NCBI GenBank assembly: GCA_965203615.1
Contig: OZ241900.1
Location: 1,178,001-1,242,000, forward strand
Direction: 5' to 3'
DNA: 64,000 nucleotides
From: VXNE01 sp965203615
GTDB taxonomy: Bacteria; Pseudomonadota; Gammaproteobacteria; Pseudomonadales; Azotimanducaceae
How positions within the stretch are numbered: the stretch's first letter is position 1; the number at the start of each line of letters is the position of its first letter. The notes below the pieces were generated by a model that saw nothing but the letters and a program-made list of their open reading frames with translations, had not been told where the DNA came from and made no database searches. Of the stretch, positions 53,530 through 61,634 are shown in pieces. Position numbers and translations under genes: made by a program.

Positions 53530-54318
53530 CTAACGACCCTTGAACACCGGCGCGCGCTTCTCCCTGAACGCGCGCACGCCCTCCTCCCGGTCTTCGCTCG
53601 TGGAGGCGCGCTCCTGTCCCCAGACCTCGATCATGGCCGAGTCCTTCGGCTCACGGATCAGTCCTCGCAGCACCGCCTGCTTGGTCAACGCATAATGCAG
53701 CGTGGGCCCCGCCGCGAGCCTGTCCGCCAGGGCTCGTGCGCGCGGCATCACCTCTTCCGGCGCGCAGATATCCGTGACCAGGCCACTGGACTGCGCATCC
53801 TCCAACGGGATGTCGTCGGCCAGGTACAGCCAGGTCAGGGCGCGGCTGTAGCCCACCAGCTTCGGCAGTGTCCATGTGACCAGGTCGTCCGGGTGAATCG
53901 CCCGCTTGTTCCAGATCGGAATGAGTCGCGCCTGATCCGAACAGATGCGAATGTCACACAAGAGCGCCAGGCCAAACCCCCCTCCGGCGGCTACGCCGTT
54001 GATCGCCGCAATCGTCGGTTTGGGCATTTCCAATAGGTCGACACACCACATGAACCTCGGTTCGTGCGCGCGGGACGGCCACTTTCGCTGGTCTGCCGCA
54101 CCGAGGTCGGCGCCGGAACAGAAGGCGCGACCCGCGCCCGTCAACACCAGTGCCCGCACATCGCCGTCGTCGCGCACATCGGCCAGCATGTCGTAAATGG
54201 CCTGGCGCAGTTCGCCGTCGAAAGCGTTCAGCCGCTCGGGCCGGTTTAGCGTAGCGGTGAGCACGCCGGTCTCACTGAGTTCGGTCTGCAGTGCGTTGCA
54301 GTATTCGTAGTTCGGCAT
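53530..54318 (-). CDS. Enoyl-CoA hydratase/isomerase family protein
   Basis: A 262-aa crotonase-fold protein from ATG 54318. Motifs: LNRPERLNAFDGELRQAIYDML, the oxyanion-hole stretch LTGAGRAFCSGADLG, and AAINGVAAGGGFGLALLCDIRIC. The second catalytic glutamate found in true hydratases is not evident (AIHPDDLVTWTLP in that position), so isomerase or other crotonase chemistry is possible. It ends 32 bp from the YeiH-type gene start (same strand) and may share its transcript. Confidence 0.93.
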   Translation of the reverse strand: MPNYEYCNALQTELSETGVLTATLNRPERLNAFDGELRQAIYDMLADVRDDGDVRALVLTGAGRAFCSGADLGAADQRKWPSRAHEPRFMWCVDLLEMPKPTIAAINGVAAGGGFGLALLCDIRICSDQARLIPIWNKRAIHPDDLVTWTLPKLVGYSRALTWLYLADDIPLEDAQSSGLVTDICAPEEVMPRARALADRLAAGPTLHYALTKQAVLRGLIREPKDSAMIEVWGQERASTSEDREEGVRAFREKRAPVFKGR

Positions 54319-54642
54319 GGTCGGGTCGTTTTGGGTTGGAAGCAATGACACTAGAGCACCGACACGCAAATATCTACGCCGGTCCCCCGGACGGGCAGAT
54401 GGCCATCACGACCCACGCGTGAATGAGGACATTCGGACACATCTGAATCTGGATACCGTTAATTTCGTCCAACTCGATACTCATTTTCATGTTACCCACA
54501 TTAAAATCTGCCACTCCTCGCCCAAGAACAAGATATATTGCCTATGACAAGGCCCCCTCGTTTTATCTTCTTATAGACAGCCATGCGGCGCACCGGCGGC
54601 GTATGGTTTGTTGATTGGCCCTGTCCCTGACTGAGAGAGCAC
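54319..54642. other. AT-rich divergent intergenic region
   Basis: 324 bp between the divergent crotonase and STAS genes, clearly more AT-rich than surroundings (54460-54580). Possible promoter for the STAS gene: TTGCCT at 54538-54543 and TTTATC at 54562-54567 (18-bp spacer). No gene or repeat seen. Confidence 0.5.
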
Positions 54643-54993
54643 ATGGAACTGGACAGTTGTCGTATAGGCGATGTCCTCGTCATTTCGGTGGGCGGACGCG
54701 TCGACTGGACCGGCGCGCAGGGGCTCGGTCTGTTCCTGGACGATTTGCGTCGCCGCCACGGGTCCGGCCCGATCATCGTCGACACGGCCGACCTGATCTA
54801 CATCGCCAGCGGGGGCATCCGCGCCATGCTGGTCGTCGCGCGCTCTCAGCGCAGAAGATCGGCGCGCTTCGCGGTTTGCTCTCCGCAGGACAGCTTCCTT
54901 CGGTCGCTCCTGGCGACAACCGGTCTGGACCAGGCTCTCGAGCTTCACGATACGCGCGAAGCCGCATTGCTGGCGTTTGGCGTTCAGGACTAG
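54643..54993 (+). CDS. STAS-domain anti-sigma factor antagonist
   Basis: A 116-aa single STAS domain from ATG 54643. Strand order and the motif LIYIASGGIRAMLVVARSQ match anti-anti-sigma factors (SpoIIAA type); the usual D-S-x-G-L is A-S-G-G-I here, which keeps the phosphorylatable serine. No cognate anti-sigma kinase or sigma factor gene is within the window, so the partner must be elsewhere. The protein is probably cytoplasmic, in a stress or biofilm switch. Confidence 0.88.
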   Translation: MELDSCRIGDVLVISVGGRVDWTGAQGLGLFLDDLRRRHGSGPIIVDTADLIYIASGGIRAMLVVARSQRRRSARFAVCSPQDSFLRSLLATTGLDQALELHDTREAALLAFGVQD

Positions 54994-55086
54994 ACGGCCC
55001 CAAGTGGGATGCCCGTTCGTTCAGGACTCACGTTGACACTGACGACGTATTAGTCTTGCCGTACGAATCGCACTCGGGGAAGCCAA

Positions 55087-55860
55087 ATGCCCTACGCGCA
55101 AAACGGCGAGACATCGATCTACTACGCCACCTACGGCGAGCCCGATAGACCTGCGCTGGTCTTCGCCCACGGCGCGGGCGGCAACGCGGCGAGTTGGTGG
55201 CAGCAGGTGCCGGTGTTCTCGCGGGACCACCATGTCGTCGTGTTCGACCACCGGGGTTTCGGTCGATCCGTCTGCCCGCCAGAGCAGCAGAGCGCCGCGC
55301 ACTATGAAGCCGACGTGACCGCGGTGATGGATGCGGCCGGTATCGACCGTGCGGTCATTGTCTGCCAGTCGATGGGCGGTTGGACGGGGGTCCGGACGGC
55401 GGTCTACCGGACGGATCGGGTGCATGGCGTTCTGCTCGGGAACACCCCCGGGGCTATTCGCACGGAGGTTACGGTCGCCAACAGGCGCAAGATGACCGAA
55501 CGACTCGCCCAAGCCGGCGGCCTGATCAACCGGGCCTACAGCCCGGAGTTCGCCGAGCGAAACCCCGCCGGCGCGGTGCTGTATCGGCAGATCTCCGCAT
55601 TCAATACCCAGGCAAGGCCGAACCTGCGCGACGACGCGGTGTACGTGGAACCCGGCGCCGTAAGGGACTCGGGCGTTCCGTTCCTGGTCCTCTCCAGCGA
55701 CCTCGACCCGTTGTTCCCGCCGGCGGTGCTTGAGTCCGTCGCGAGCGACATCGGAGCACCGGTCGCGCGGGTCGCCGGGGCGGGACACTCGACCTACTTC
55801 GAGAAGCCCGAGGAATTCAATGCCATCGTTTCGGAGTTCCTTGAGTCCGTTGGATGGTGA
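55087..55860 (+). CDS. Alpha/beta-fold hydrolase
   Basis: A 257-aa protein from ATG 55087. Features: oxyanion HGAGGNAASWWQQ, FDHRGFGRS, the nucleophile elbow VCQSMGGW (Cys-x-Ser-x-Gly instead of Gly-x-Ser-x-Gly), acid LSSDLDPLFPP and the catalytic histidine AGHSTYFEKP. Broad family of esterases, lactonases and haloalkane-type hydrolases; substrate unknown. The stop overlaps or nearly meets the next gene start. Confidence 0.92.
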   Translation: MPYAQNGETSIYYATYGEPDRPALVFAHGAGGNAASWWQQVPVFSRDHHVVVFDHRGFGRSVCPPEQQSAAHYEADVTAVMDAAGIDRAVIVCQSMGGWTGVRTAVYRTDRVHGVLLGNTPGAIRTEVTVANRRKMTERLAQAGGLINRAYSPEFAERNPAGAVLYRQISAFNTQARPNLRDDAVYVEPGAVRDSGVPFLVLSSDLDPLFPPAVLESVASDIGAPVARVAGAGHSTYFEKPEEFNAIVSEFLESVGW

Positions 55861-55883
55861 AAAGTGGCCCGGGAGCCCGTGCC

Positions 55884-56942
55884 ATGCATCCGCTGGGCGC
55901 CACATGCTTTGCCGGCCTCGCGCCGCTGCTTGCGAAAGAACTCGGTCGGCTTGGCGCGACCGGCATCACACGGACACGTCTGCGGAACCACGACTACGTG
56001 TCGTTCCACCTGGCAGGCAAGCACCTGCATTCCCTCCGGTCGCTGCGCCTCGCGGAGGACATCTTCCTGGAGGTCGCAGCGGCGAGACGCATCGAGAGGC
56101 CGTCCGACATCCGAACGTTGTCCGGAAAGCTGAACCGACAGACCGTACTTGATGCCATATCACTGAAAAACGCCGTGTTTCCTGGCGCGAAGGCCAGGAA
56201 GCGACCGTCGTACGTGTGTTTCGTCAGACAGGATCGGGACCACCGCATCAGCCGGCTCAGAATCTCGCAGCGCGTTGAAACAGCACTCGCTGCCGCGTTT
56301 CCACGATGGCGGTTGAGTGATCCGGCCGACCTGGAGTTCTGGGTGTTCTGGGCTCGCACGGCGACGCTTGCGCTGCGACTGAGCGACGAGTCGTTCAAGT
56401 ATCGCGGACGGCCGCCCCCGCAACGCGCCGCGGCACTTCGGCCCACGGTCGCCGCCGCCATGGTGGAGCTGGCGCAGATCGACGAAGGCCACGTCGTTCT
56501 CGACCCGTTGTGCGGCACCGGCACGTTGCTGCTGGAAGGCAGCTTGCGACATCCGAACGCGCGGTTCGTCGGTTCGGACCGGTCAGCGGAGGCGACGGCG
56601 TTGGCGAGCCGGCGGCTCGGAGACCGGGCCGAAATTCGTCAGTGCGAGTTGACGGCGCTGAAACATGCGCCGGCCAGTTTCGACAGGGTCATCTCGAACC
56701 TTCCATGGGGCAGGCAGTTCAAGGTCGGGGACGCGCTCTACACCAACGGCATCGCGGCCATGCTCGACTGGACCACCGATGGCGGCCTGCTGGTCCTGCT
56801 GACCCCGCGCAGCGATCTGATCGAACCCACACTGCGGCGCCTGCGGGCGAAATGGAAAACGACCCGGGTACGAGTACAGGGCAGGTGGGCGTCGATCTAT
56901 GTCGTCAGGAAACCACCCAATCCAACATCGGGATGTGCGTAG
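55884..56942 (+). CDS. THUMP-type RNA N2-guanine methyltransferase (RlmL/Trm14/UPF0020 family)
   Basis: About 352 aa from ATG 55884 with GGGAG at a suitable distance; ATG 55854 overlapping the previous stop is possible. N-terminus LGATCFAGLAPLLAKELGRLGA is the opening of the THUMP-containing family. The C-terminal Rossmann-like methyltransferase has the SAM motif VVLDPLCGTGTLLLEGSL, VGSDRSAEATALA and the catalytic SNLPWGRQF (in place of the common NPPY). It should methylate guanine in tRNA or rRNA. Possibly coupled to the hydrolase upstream. Confidence 0.88.
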   Translation: MHPLGATCFAGLAPLLAKELGRLGATGITRTRLRNHDYVSFHLAGKHLHSLRSLRLAEDIFLEVAAARRIERPSDIRTLSGKLNRQTVLDAISLKNAVFPGAKARKRPSYVCFVRQDRDHRISRLRISQRVETALAAAFPRWRLSDPADLEFWVFWARTATLALRLSDESFKYRGRPPPQRAAALRPTVAAAMVELAQIDEGHVVLDPLCGTGTLLLEGSLRHPNARFVGSDRSAEATALASRRLGDRAEIRQCELTALKHAPASFDRVISNLPWGRQFKVGDALYTNGIAAMLDWTTDGGLLVLLTPRSDLIEPTLRRLRAKWKTTRVRVQGRWASIYVVRKPPNPTSGCA

Positions 56943-56991
56943 GTCAGAGTATGGACGTCTATGCGAAGGAGGCTGCGAACGCGTAGCGGAA

Positions 56992-57414
56992 CTACGAAGT
57001 CGACTTGCGGCGCTCAAGCCGTCGCTGCTTCCAGTAGTCCGCCGCCCGGTCCCATTCCTCCATTTGGCGTTCCCAACGTTCCTTGAACAGGTACGGTGAA
57101 AGAACAATAAAGATACCCGAAACGAACACCACAACTCCGGCGATCCAGCCACCGTTGTCGAAAATCTCGATGATCAACAGGGCCTTGATGATGAACATCG
57201 AGCCCATTACTCCGGCTATCGTGCAGTGTTCCATCATCGAAATCGCCTGGTAGCGCAGAGCGAGGTAAAAACAAGCCGCCGCGAAGAATCCTCCGGCGGT
57301 AAAAAACAGACTCATCGAGTCTCGCTCGGCGGTCAGATAGCTCAGCCAGAACATGGCAGCGGCCACCGCCACGGATATCAACAGCGCCGGTACTACCGGC
57401 ACACGCGCCATCAT
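56992..57414 (-). CDS. Small membrane protein of unknown function
   Basis: A 140-aa protein, the last gene of the operon 60409 to 56992. Its ATG overlaps the upstream ThuA-like stop (TGATG at 57414). Four hydrophobic segments (VVPALLISVAVAAAMFWLSYL; FTAGGFFAAACFYLAL; GVMGSMFIIKALLIIEIF; IAGVVVFVSGIFIVL) are followed by a charged cytoplasmic tail. The arrangement somewhat resembles YiaA/YiaB-type proteins, without a firm match. Confidence 0.8.
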   Translation of the reverse strand: MMARVPVVPALLISVAVAAAMFWLSYLTAERDSMSLFFTAGGFFAAACFYLALRYQAISMMEHCTIAGVMGSMFIIKALLIIEIFDNGGWIAGVVVFVSGIFIVLSPYLFKERWERQMEEWDRAADYWKQRRLERRKSTS

Positions 57415-58349
57415 CAGGCGTAGTCCGCAGGCCGCCGGCCCTTCTGGTGGGTGCCGAAGCCGAACGGAGTCGGGTCATACGGTCCCACGGTGTCGACACT
57501 GCGACCCGGGTCGATGCTGTCTTCCATCCCCATCCCCCAGTAGGCGGCATTGACCAGGAGCCGCCGCAGGTCGTCGCTCCTGAGGTCGGTGGCGGCGCCC
57601 ATGGTGGTACAAAAGACCCGTGACGCCTTGCCCTCGTCGCCGGTGTATTCCTTGATCCAGGCGATGGGCATGGTGACTGTGTCGGGTTTGGGATCGTCGT
57701 CGTGGTTCATGCCGACAAGGACCTGGCCGTCGAGCAACACCTGAGGGCTACCAGTCAGCTCGCCGACGGCGTAGACGTCCGTCGTTCCCCAGACGTCCTC
57801 GACACCCTGCAGGATCGGATGGTCCTTCGATCCGGGGTTGATCAGGGCGCGGGTGCTCTCGTATCCGTGGTGGCCGTGGTGCGTGACCCAGGTATCGCCT
57901 AGCACCTGGCGGCCGAACCCGCCCTCGAAGTCCTCGTTCGTGCAGTCGTACTTGGCGTAGGGGCCGGTCTTGTCGCGGCTGTACTGGAACGCGTGGGTCG
58001 CCGTCCTGAGGCCCATGATCGGGCGGCCCGAATTGACGTAGTCGACGATGTGTTTCATCTGCGCGTCCGGCAGTTCCCGGAAGCGGGTGAAGATCAGCAT
58101 CAGGTCGGCCGAGTCGAGCGCCTCGAGACCGGGGATATTGGTCTGGTGCTCGGGATCGATCTCACCGGTCTCGGGGTCGATCGCGAACAGCACCGTGCAG
58201 TCGAAGCCGTGATGCGCCGACAGGATCTTCGCCATCATCGGCAGCGCTTCTTCCGAGCGGTACTCCTCGTCGCCGCTGACCAGCACGATGTGCTTGCCCG
58301 CACCGGGACCCGACGTTCCCTTGTGTTCATTCCATAGTTGATCAGTCAT
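57414..58349 (-). CDS. ThuA-like protein (trehalose utilisation family)
   Basis: A 311-aa protein, ATG 58349 overlapping the stop of the alcohol dehydrogenase upstream by 8 bp. Motifs of the ThuA/GATase1-like fold: HIVLVSGDEEYRSEEALPMMAKIL, ADLMLIFTRFRELPDAQMKHIVDYVNSGRPIMGLRTATHAF, and DWG-type RVFCTTMGAATDLRSDDLRRLLVNAAYWG. ThuA proteins take part in sugar or inositol-like catabolism; the reaction is unproven. Translationally coupled to both neighbours. Confidence 0.9.
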   Translation of the reverse strand: MTDQLWNEHKGTSGPGAGKHIVLVSGDEEYRSEEALPMMAKILSAHHGFDCTVLFAIDPETGEIDPEHQTNIPGLEALDSADLMLIFTRFRELPDAQMKHIVDYVNSGRPIMGLRTATHAFQYSRDKTGPYAKYDCTNEDFEGGFGRQVLGDTWVTHHGHHGYESTRALINPGSKDHPILQGVEDVWGTTDVYAVGELTGSPQVLLDGQVLVGMNHDDDPKPDTVTMPIAWIKEYTGDEGKASRVFCTTMGAATDLRSDDLRRLLVNAAYWGMGMEDSIDPGRSVDTVGPYDPTPFGFGTHQKGRRPADYA

Positions 58350-59388
58350 GGGGATGCACCATGACCTTTCCGCACGTGCCGCTCATCTGCAGTCTCCAGG
58401 CATCTTCGATCTGTGAAAGGGGAAAGTGGTGGGTGATCAGCTTGTCGAGCGAGGCGCCCACCTCGGAAATCATCTTCAGCATGTCCGGCGCGTCGGCCAG
58501 GCTCCAGTGCCAGATGCCGTGCAGGTGCAGGCCGTTGCGGATCATGCCGTCGCTGACCTCGATGGTATAGCCGCCGGATTCGCCCACGAAGGCGAAGTCT
58601 CCCAACCGGCGCGTAGCCCGCAACAGGAGATCCATGTACATCGACTGGCCGCTTGTCTCCACCGACTTGGATGCGCCGAGGCCGCCGGTCCGCTCGAGAA
58701 CCTCGCCGACCACGTCGTCCTCTTCCGGGTTCAGCACGACTTCGGCACCGAGGTCTTTCGCGAGTTGGCTGCGATAGCTGTTGCGGGCAACGCCGATGAC
58801 TCGCGCGCCGCGGTAGACGGCATTGATCACCGTGCCGAGGCCTACGGGTCCGAGACCGCTGACCAAGACAGTATCCGTCCCGGACACCTGCATGGTCTGC
58901 ATGGCGTTCCAGGCGGGGCCGAGGCCGCAGCAGGCCATGCTGGCGTGGTCGAACGACATCTCGTCGGGGATCGGCAGGACGAGCCAGTCCTGCTTCAGGC
59001 AGTACTCCGCGTAGGCGGCGGCACCCGCTTCGGTGCCGCAGGACGCGTGGGGATCGACCGGATCCTGGCAATGGATGTAGGCACCGCTGAGGCAGAATCG
59101 GCACTTGCCGCACCAGAACCCGGGCATCACGACCACCCGGTCACCGACGTTGACCTTGCCGGGCCGCGCGACTTCCACGACCTCGCCCGCAGCTTCGTGG
59201 CCCAGGCAAGAAGGATCTTCATCGCCCCGCTGGAACTCAGCACGCGCGCAGCCGTCCGCATAGTCCGCGTACTCCGTGCAGAGCGGCGCCGACAGCACCC
59301 GGACGACCACGAAGTCGTCCTTCGCGTGGGGGACCGGGCGGTCGATCAGTTCGCACTGCTCGACGCCGGTGATGGCAACGGTCTTCAA
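58342..59388 (-). CDS. Zinc-dependent alcohol dehydrogenase family protein (copy 1)
   Basis: A 348-aa MDR-superfamily dehydrogenase, ATG 59388. Catalytic zinc ligands in PLCTEYADYAD and GHEAAGEVVEV, structural-zinc cysteines CGKCRFCLSGAYIHC, and a Rossmann fold VLVSGLGPVGLGTVINAVYRGA. About half identical to the next gene upstream (copy 2), so an old duplication within the operon. Substrate unknown; association with ThuA suggests oxidation of a sugar, polyol or inositol derivative. Confidence 0.92.
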   Translation of the reverse strand: MKTVAITGVEQCELIDRPVPHAKDDFVVVRVLSAPLCTEYADYADGCARAEFQRGDEDPSCLGHEAAGEVVEVARPGKVNVGDRVVVMPGFWCGKCRFCLSGAYIHCQDPVDPHASCGTEAGAAAYAEYCLKQDWLVLPIPDEMSFDHASMACCGLGPAWNAMQTMQVSGTDTVLVSGLGPVGLGTVINAVYRGARVIGVARNSYRSQLAKDLGAEVVLNPEEDDVVGEVLERTGGLGASKSVETSGQSMYMDLLLRATRRLGDFAFVGESGGYTIEVSDGMIRNGLHLHGIWHWSLADAPDMLKMISEVGASLDKLITHHFPLSQIEDAWRLQMSGTCGKVMVHPHD

Positions 59389-59392
59389 GTCG

Positions 59393-60409
59393 TCAGTTCT
59401 CCCATGGGTGCAGGATGATCTTGCCGCACTGGTTGCTGGCTCTCGTTTCCAGCGCCTGCTGGACCTCGCTGAACGGAAAAGTATGCGTGATCACCTTGTC
59501 GAGCAAGGACTCCGCCCCGCGAATCGTGCCCATCATGACGCTGGCGTCGCGCTGGTGATTCCAGTGCCAGCAGCCGTGCACGGTCAGTCCCTTGCGGTTG
59601 ACGTCCCTCGCATTCAGCGGGCCTCCCCAGCCCGGGGACGCGATGTGGCCACGGAGCGCGGCCGCCTGGACGAGGAACTCCGGCGCCGTCTCGACACTGC
59701 TGCATTCGACGCTCTTGTCCACGCCCTTGCCGTCCGTCAGATCCATGATTTCGTCCAGCGCATCTTCGCTGGTGGGATCGACGACGGCCTCGACGCCCAT
59801 GTTCTTGGCGAGATCGATGCGGTAGGGGTTCATTTCAAGCCCGAGGACCCGCGCACCCCGATAGAGCGCGGTGATCGCGGTACCGAGCCCCACCGGACCC
59901 AGTCCCGAGATCAGCACCGTATCCGTGGGCATGACCTGCATCGTCTGGTTCGCGTTGAAGCCAGGACCCATGCCGCAGCAGGCCATGCTGGCGTGGTCGT
60001 AGGAAATGTCGTCCGGGATCGGCACCAGCAGCCAGTCCTGCTGCACGCAGTACTGTCCGAGGGTCGCAGTGCCGGTCTCGTTGCCGCAGATTTCTTTCGG
60101 ATCCTTCTTGTCCGGGCAGTAGATGTGATCTCCCGAGGTGCACAGGTCGCAGACCCCGCAGCCGCTCTGCGGCATGACCACGACGCGGTCGCCGGGCTTG
60201 ACCATGGTCACGGCCGGACCGATCTCGACGACCTCGCCCGCCGCCTCGTGACCGCCGAGGGGACGTTGCATGCCCCTCAGGAACACGTGGAACTCGGTGC
60301 ACAGGGGCGCCGCGTGAATCTTGATCCTGGCGTAGTTCTCGGCAACGCCGGGATCTTCAAAGTCTTCCAGGCCGCATTGGCTCTCGCCGGTGACAACAAC
60401 GCGTTTCAT
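59393..60409 (-). CDS. Zinc-dependent alcohol dehydrogenase family protein (copy 2)
   Basis: A 338-aa protein, ATG 60409, first gene of the operon 60409 to 56992. Catalytic zinc site PLCTEFHVF and GHEAAGEVVEIG, structural cysteines CGVCDLCTSGDHIYC, nucleotide-binding VLISGLGPVGLGTAITALYRGA, and WHWNHQRDASVMMGTIRGAESLLDKVITHTF near the C-terminus. The next gene begins 4 bp after its stop. The paired dehydrogenases may oxidise successive intermediates of one pathway. Confidence 0.92.
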   Translation of the reverse strand: MKRVVVTGESQCGLEDFEDPGVAENYARIKIHAAPLCTEFHVFLRGMQRPLGGHEAAGEVVEIGPAVTMVKPGDRVVVMPQSGCGVCDLCTSGDHIYCPDKKDPKEICGNETGTATLGQYCVQQDWLLVPIPDDISYDHASMACCGMGPGFNANQTMQVMPTDTVLISGLGPVGLGTAITALYRGARVLGLEMNPYRIDLAKNMGVEAVVDPTSEDALDEIMDLTDGKGVDKSVECSSVETAPEFLVQAAALRGHIASPGWGGPLNARDVNRKGLTVHGCWHWNHQRDASVMMGTIRGAESLLDKVITHTFPFSEVQQALETRASNQCGKIILHPWEN

Positions 60410-60602
60410 CGATAACTCCCCCGGTTTACAGCGTAGCTCAAGCAGTTCCTTGTTTAGGATACACGCGCAGTGCCCTTACCCTACCTACGCCGTCCCCTCG
60501 TTTCCCCTCGGCCTGTTCAAGCGCGTCGGTTGTAATGCGGACGGCGTAGCCGATGCTGTATATTCCAACGCCTCTTCTTGGCTCGTCCGGGGAGCAGCCC
60601 TA

Positions 60603-61112
60603 ATGTTGGCACACTCGAAGACCATACGTGACGTCAGCCGTGCGCTACCCGCACTCGTGTCGGATCCTGACCTCGATGTCCCCGTCTCGGCCAAACTCCT
60701 CGATGCCCACGCGTCCGGACTCCGCGAGCGGTACGACAATCTCCTGCCCGTGATCGATCGCGCGGGCAAGACGTTGGCCGAAGCGATGAAGATGCACGAT
60801 CCCAAAGAGAGCGCCGACCCCGAGGGAGAGGGCGTGCAGGCTCTGGAACAGGCGGAAACCTATTTCAAACACCGTCGAGAGGAACTTCTGCACTTGCGCG
60901 ACGCCTTCGTTAACGTAGGTGCTTCGCCATCGCACGAGGTCTTCGACGCGGTTGACCGCCTGGACAACCTGTACATAGGGATTGTCGCCACCATGCAGGA
61001 AGTGCGGTGGTCCGTGTTGATCCTGGACGGCGTCAAGGATAGGGCCAAGACTCCAGAGGGTCACACTTTCACCTCTTCGTCGGAGTGGCTCGCGTCGCTC
61101 CATGAGGAATAG
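60603..61112 (+). CDS. Putative antitoxin-like partner of the RelE-type toxin (169 aa, new type)
   Basis: ATG 60603 with GGGGAG 9 bases upstream. The protein is almost entirely helical, rich in E/D and leucine heptads (AHASGLRERYDNLLPVIDRAGKTLAEAMKMHD; AETYFKHRREELLHLRDAF; DAVDRLDNLYIGIVATMQEVRW). It has no recognisable helix-turn-helix, ribbon-helix-helix or AbrB domain, and at 169 aa is longer than typical RelB/ParD antitoxins. It overlaps the toxin gene by 11 bp. Position and coupling are those of an antitoxin; the family is unknown to me. Confidence 0.7.
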   Translation: MLAHSKTIRDVSRALPALVSDPDLDVPVSAKLLDAHASGLRERYDNLLPVIDRAGKTLAEAMKMHDPKESADPEGEGVQALEQAETYFKHRREELLHLRDAFVNVGASPSHEVFDAVDRLDNLYIGIVATMQEVRWSVLILDGVKDRAKTPEGHTFTSSSEWLASLHEE

Positions 61113-61416
61113 CCGCCCGCGGCTGCGCGGGTTCCGCGAACCCACCGGCAGTTTCAAGAGGAACGCAAGGCGACTGCCGCCAAGGATTCAAGAGCAACTT
61201 GGTCTGGCAGTGAACGAACTACTCGAGGGCGAACTGTCTCCAGGACGCAACTACGAACAGTTGACGAACATGCCGGGCGTGTATTCTGTGCGGCTTAGCC
61301 GCAGCTACCGTTTTGTGTTCAGCGTCACCGCAGGGATCGCCGACCCAATTGCCGTCGGACCGCACGACCAAGCGTACGCCGACGCTGTCAGACGCTACCG
61401 CCAGCGCAGGAGTTAG
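61102..61416 (+). CDS. RelE/YoeB/HigB-type mRNA interferase toxin
   Basis: A 104-aa basic protein with ATG 61102. The pattern SFKRNARRLPPRIQEQLGLAVNELLEG, then MPGVYSVRLSRSYRFVFSVT and a final VGPHDQAYADA is the RelE superfamily (helical pair, antiparallel sheet with catalytic Arg residues, and terminal His/Tyr). It would cut mRNA at the ribosome or be a ParE-like member. It overlaps the upstream gene by 11 bp (reading ATGAGGAATAG), so the two are co-translated. Confidence 0.88.
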   Translation: MRNSRPRLRGFREPTGSFKRNARRLPPRIQEQLGLAVNELLEGELSPGRNYEQLTNMPGVYSVRLSRSYRFVFSVTAGIADPIAVGPHDQAYADAVRRYRQRRS

Positions 61417-61634
61417 CCCAAAGGACTCAACCGCCTCCCGTAGGCGAGGAAAGCTAGCTCCCGCAGATCCGACCAGAAGCGTTGAACCACGCTTGGGTGG
61501 GGGAAGGTGATCCCTTCGGGCCGACCCTCACGGACACCACATCGACGCCAGATAGTGAGCGGCTGATCGCAGGGTATCCATGAAGACGAGGCACCGCTCA
61601 TGGTAGGTTCCGCGCCATGGGAAGGCATCACCTC

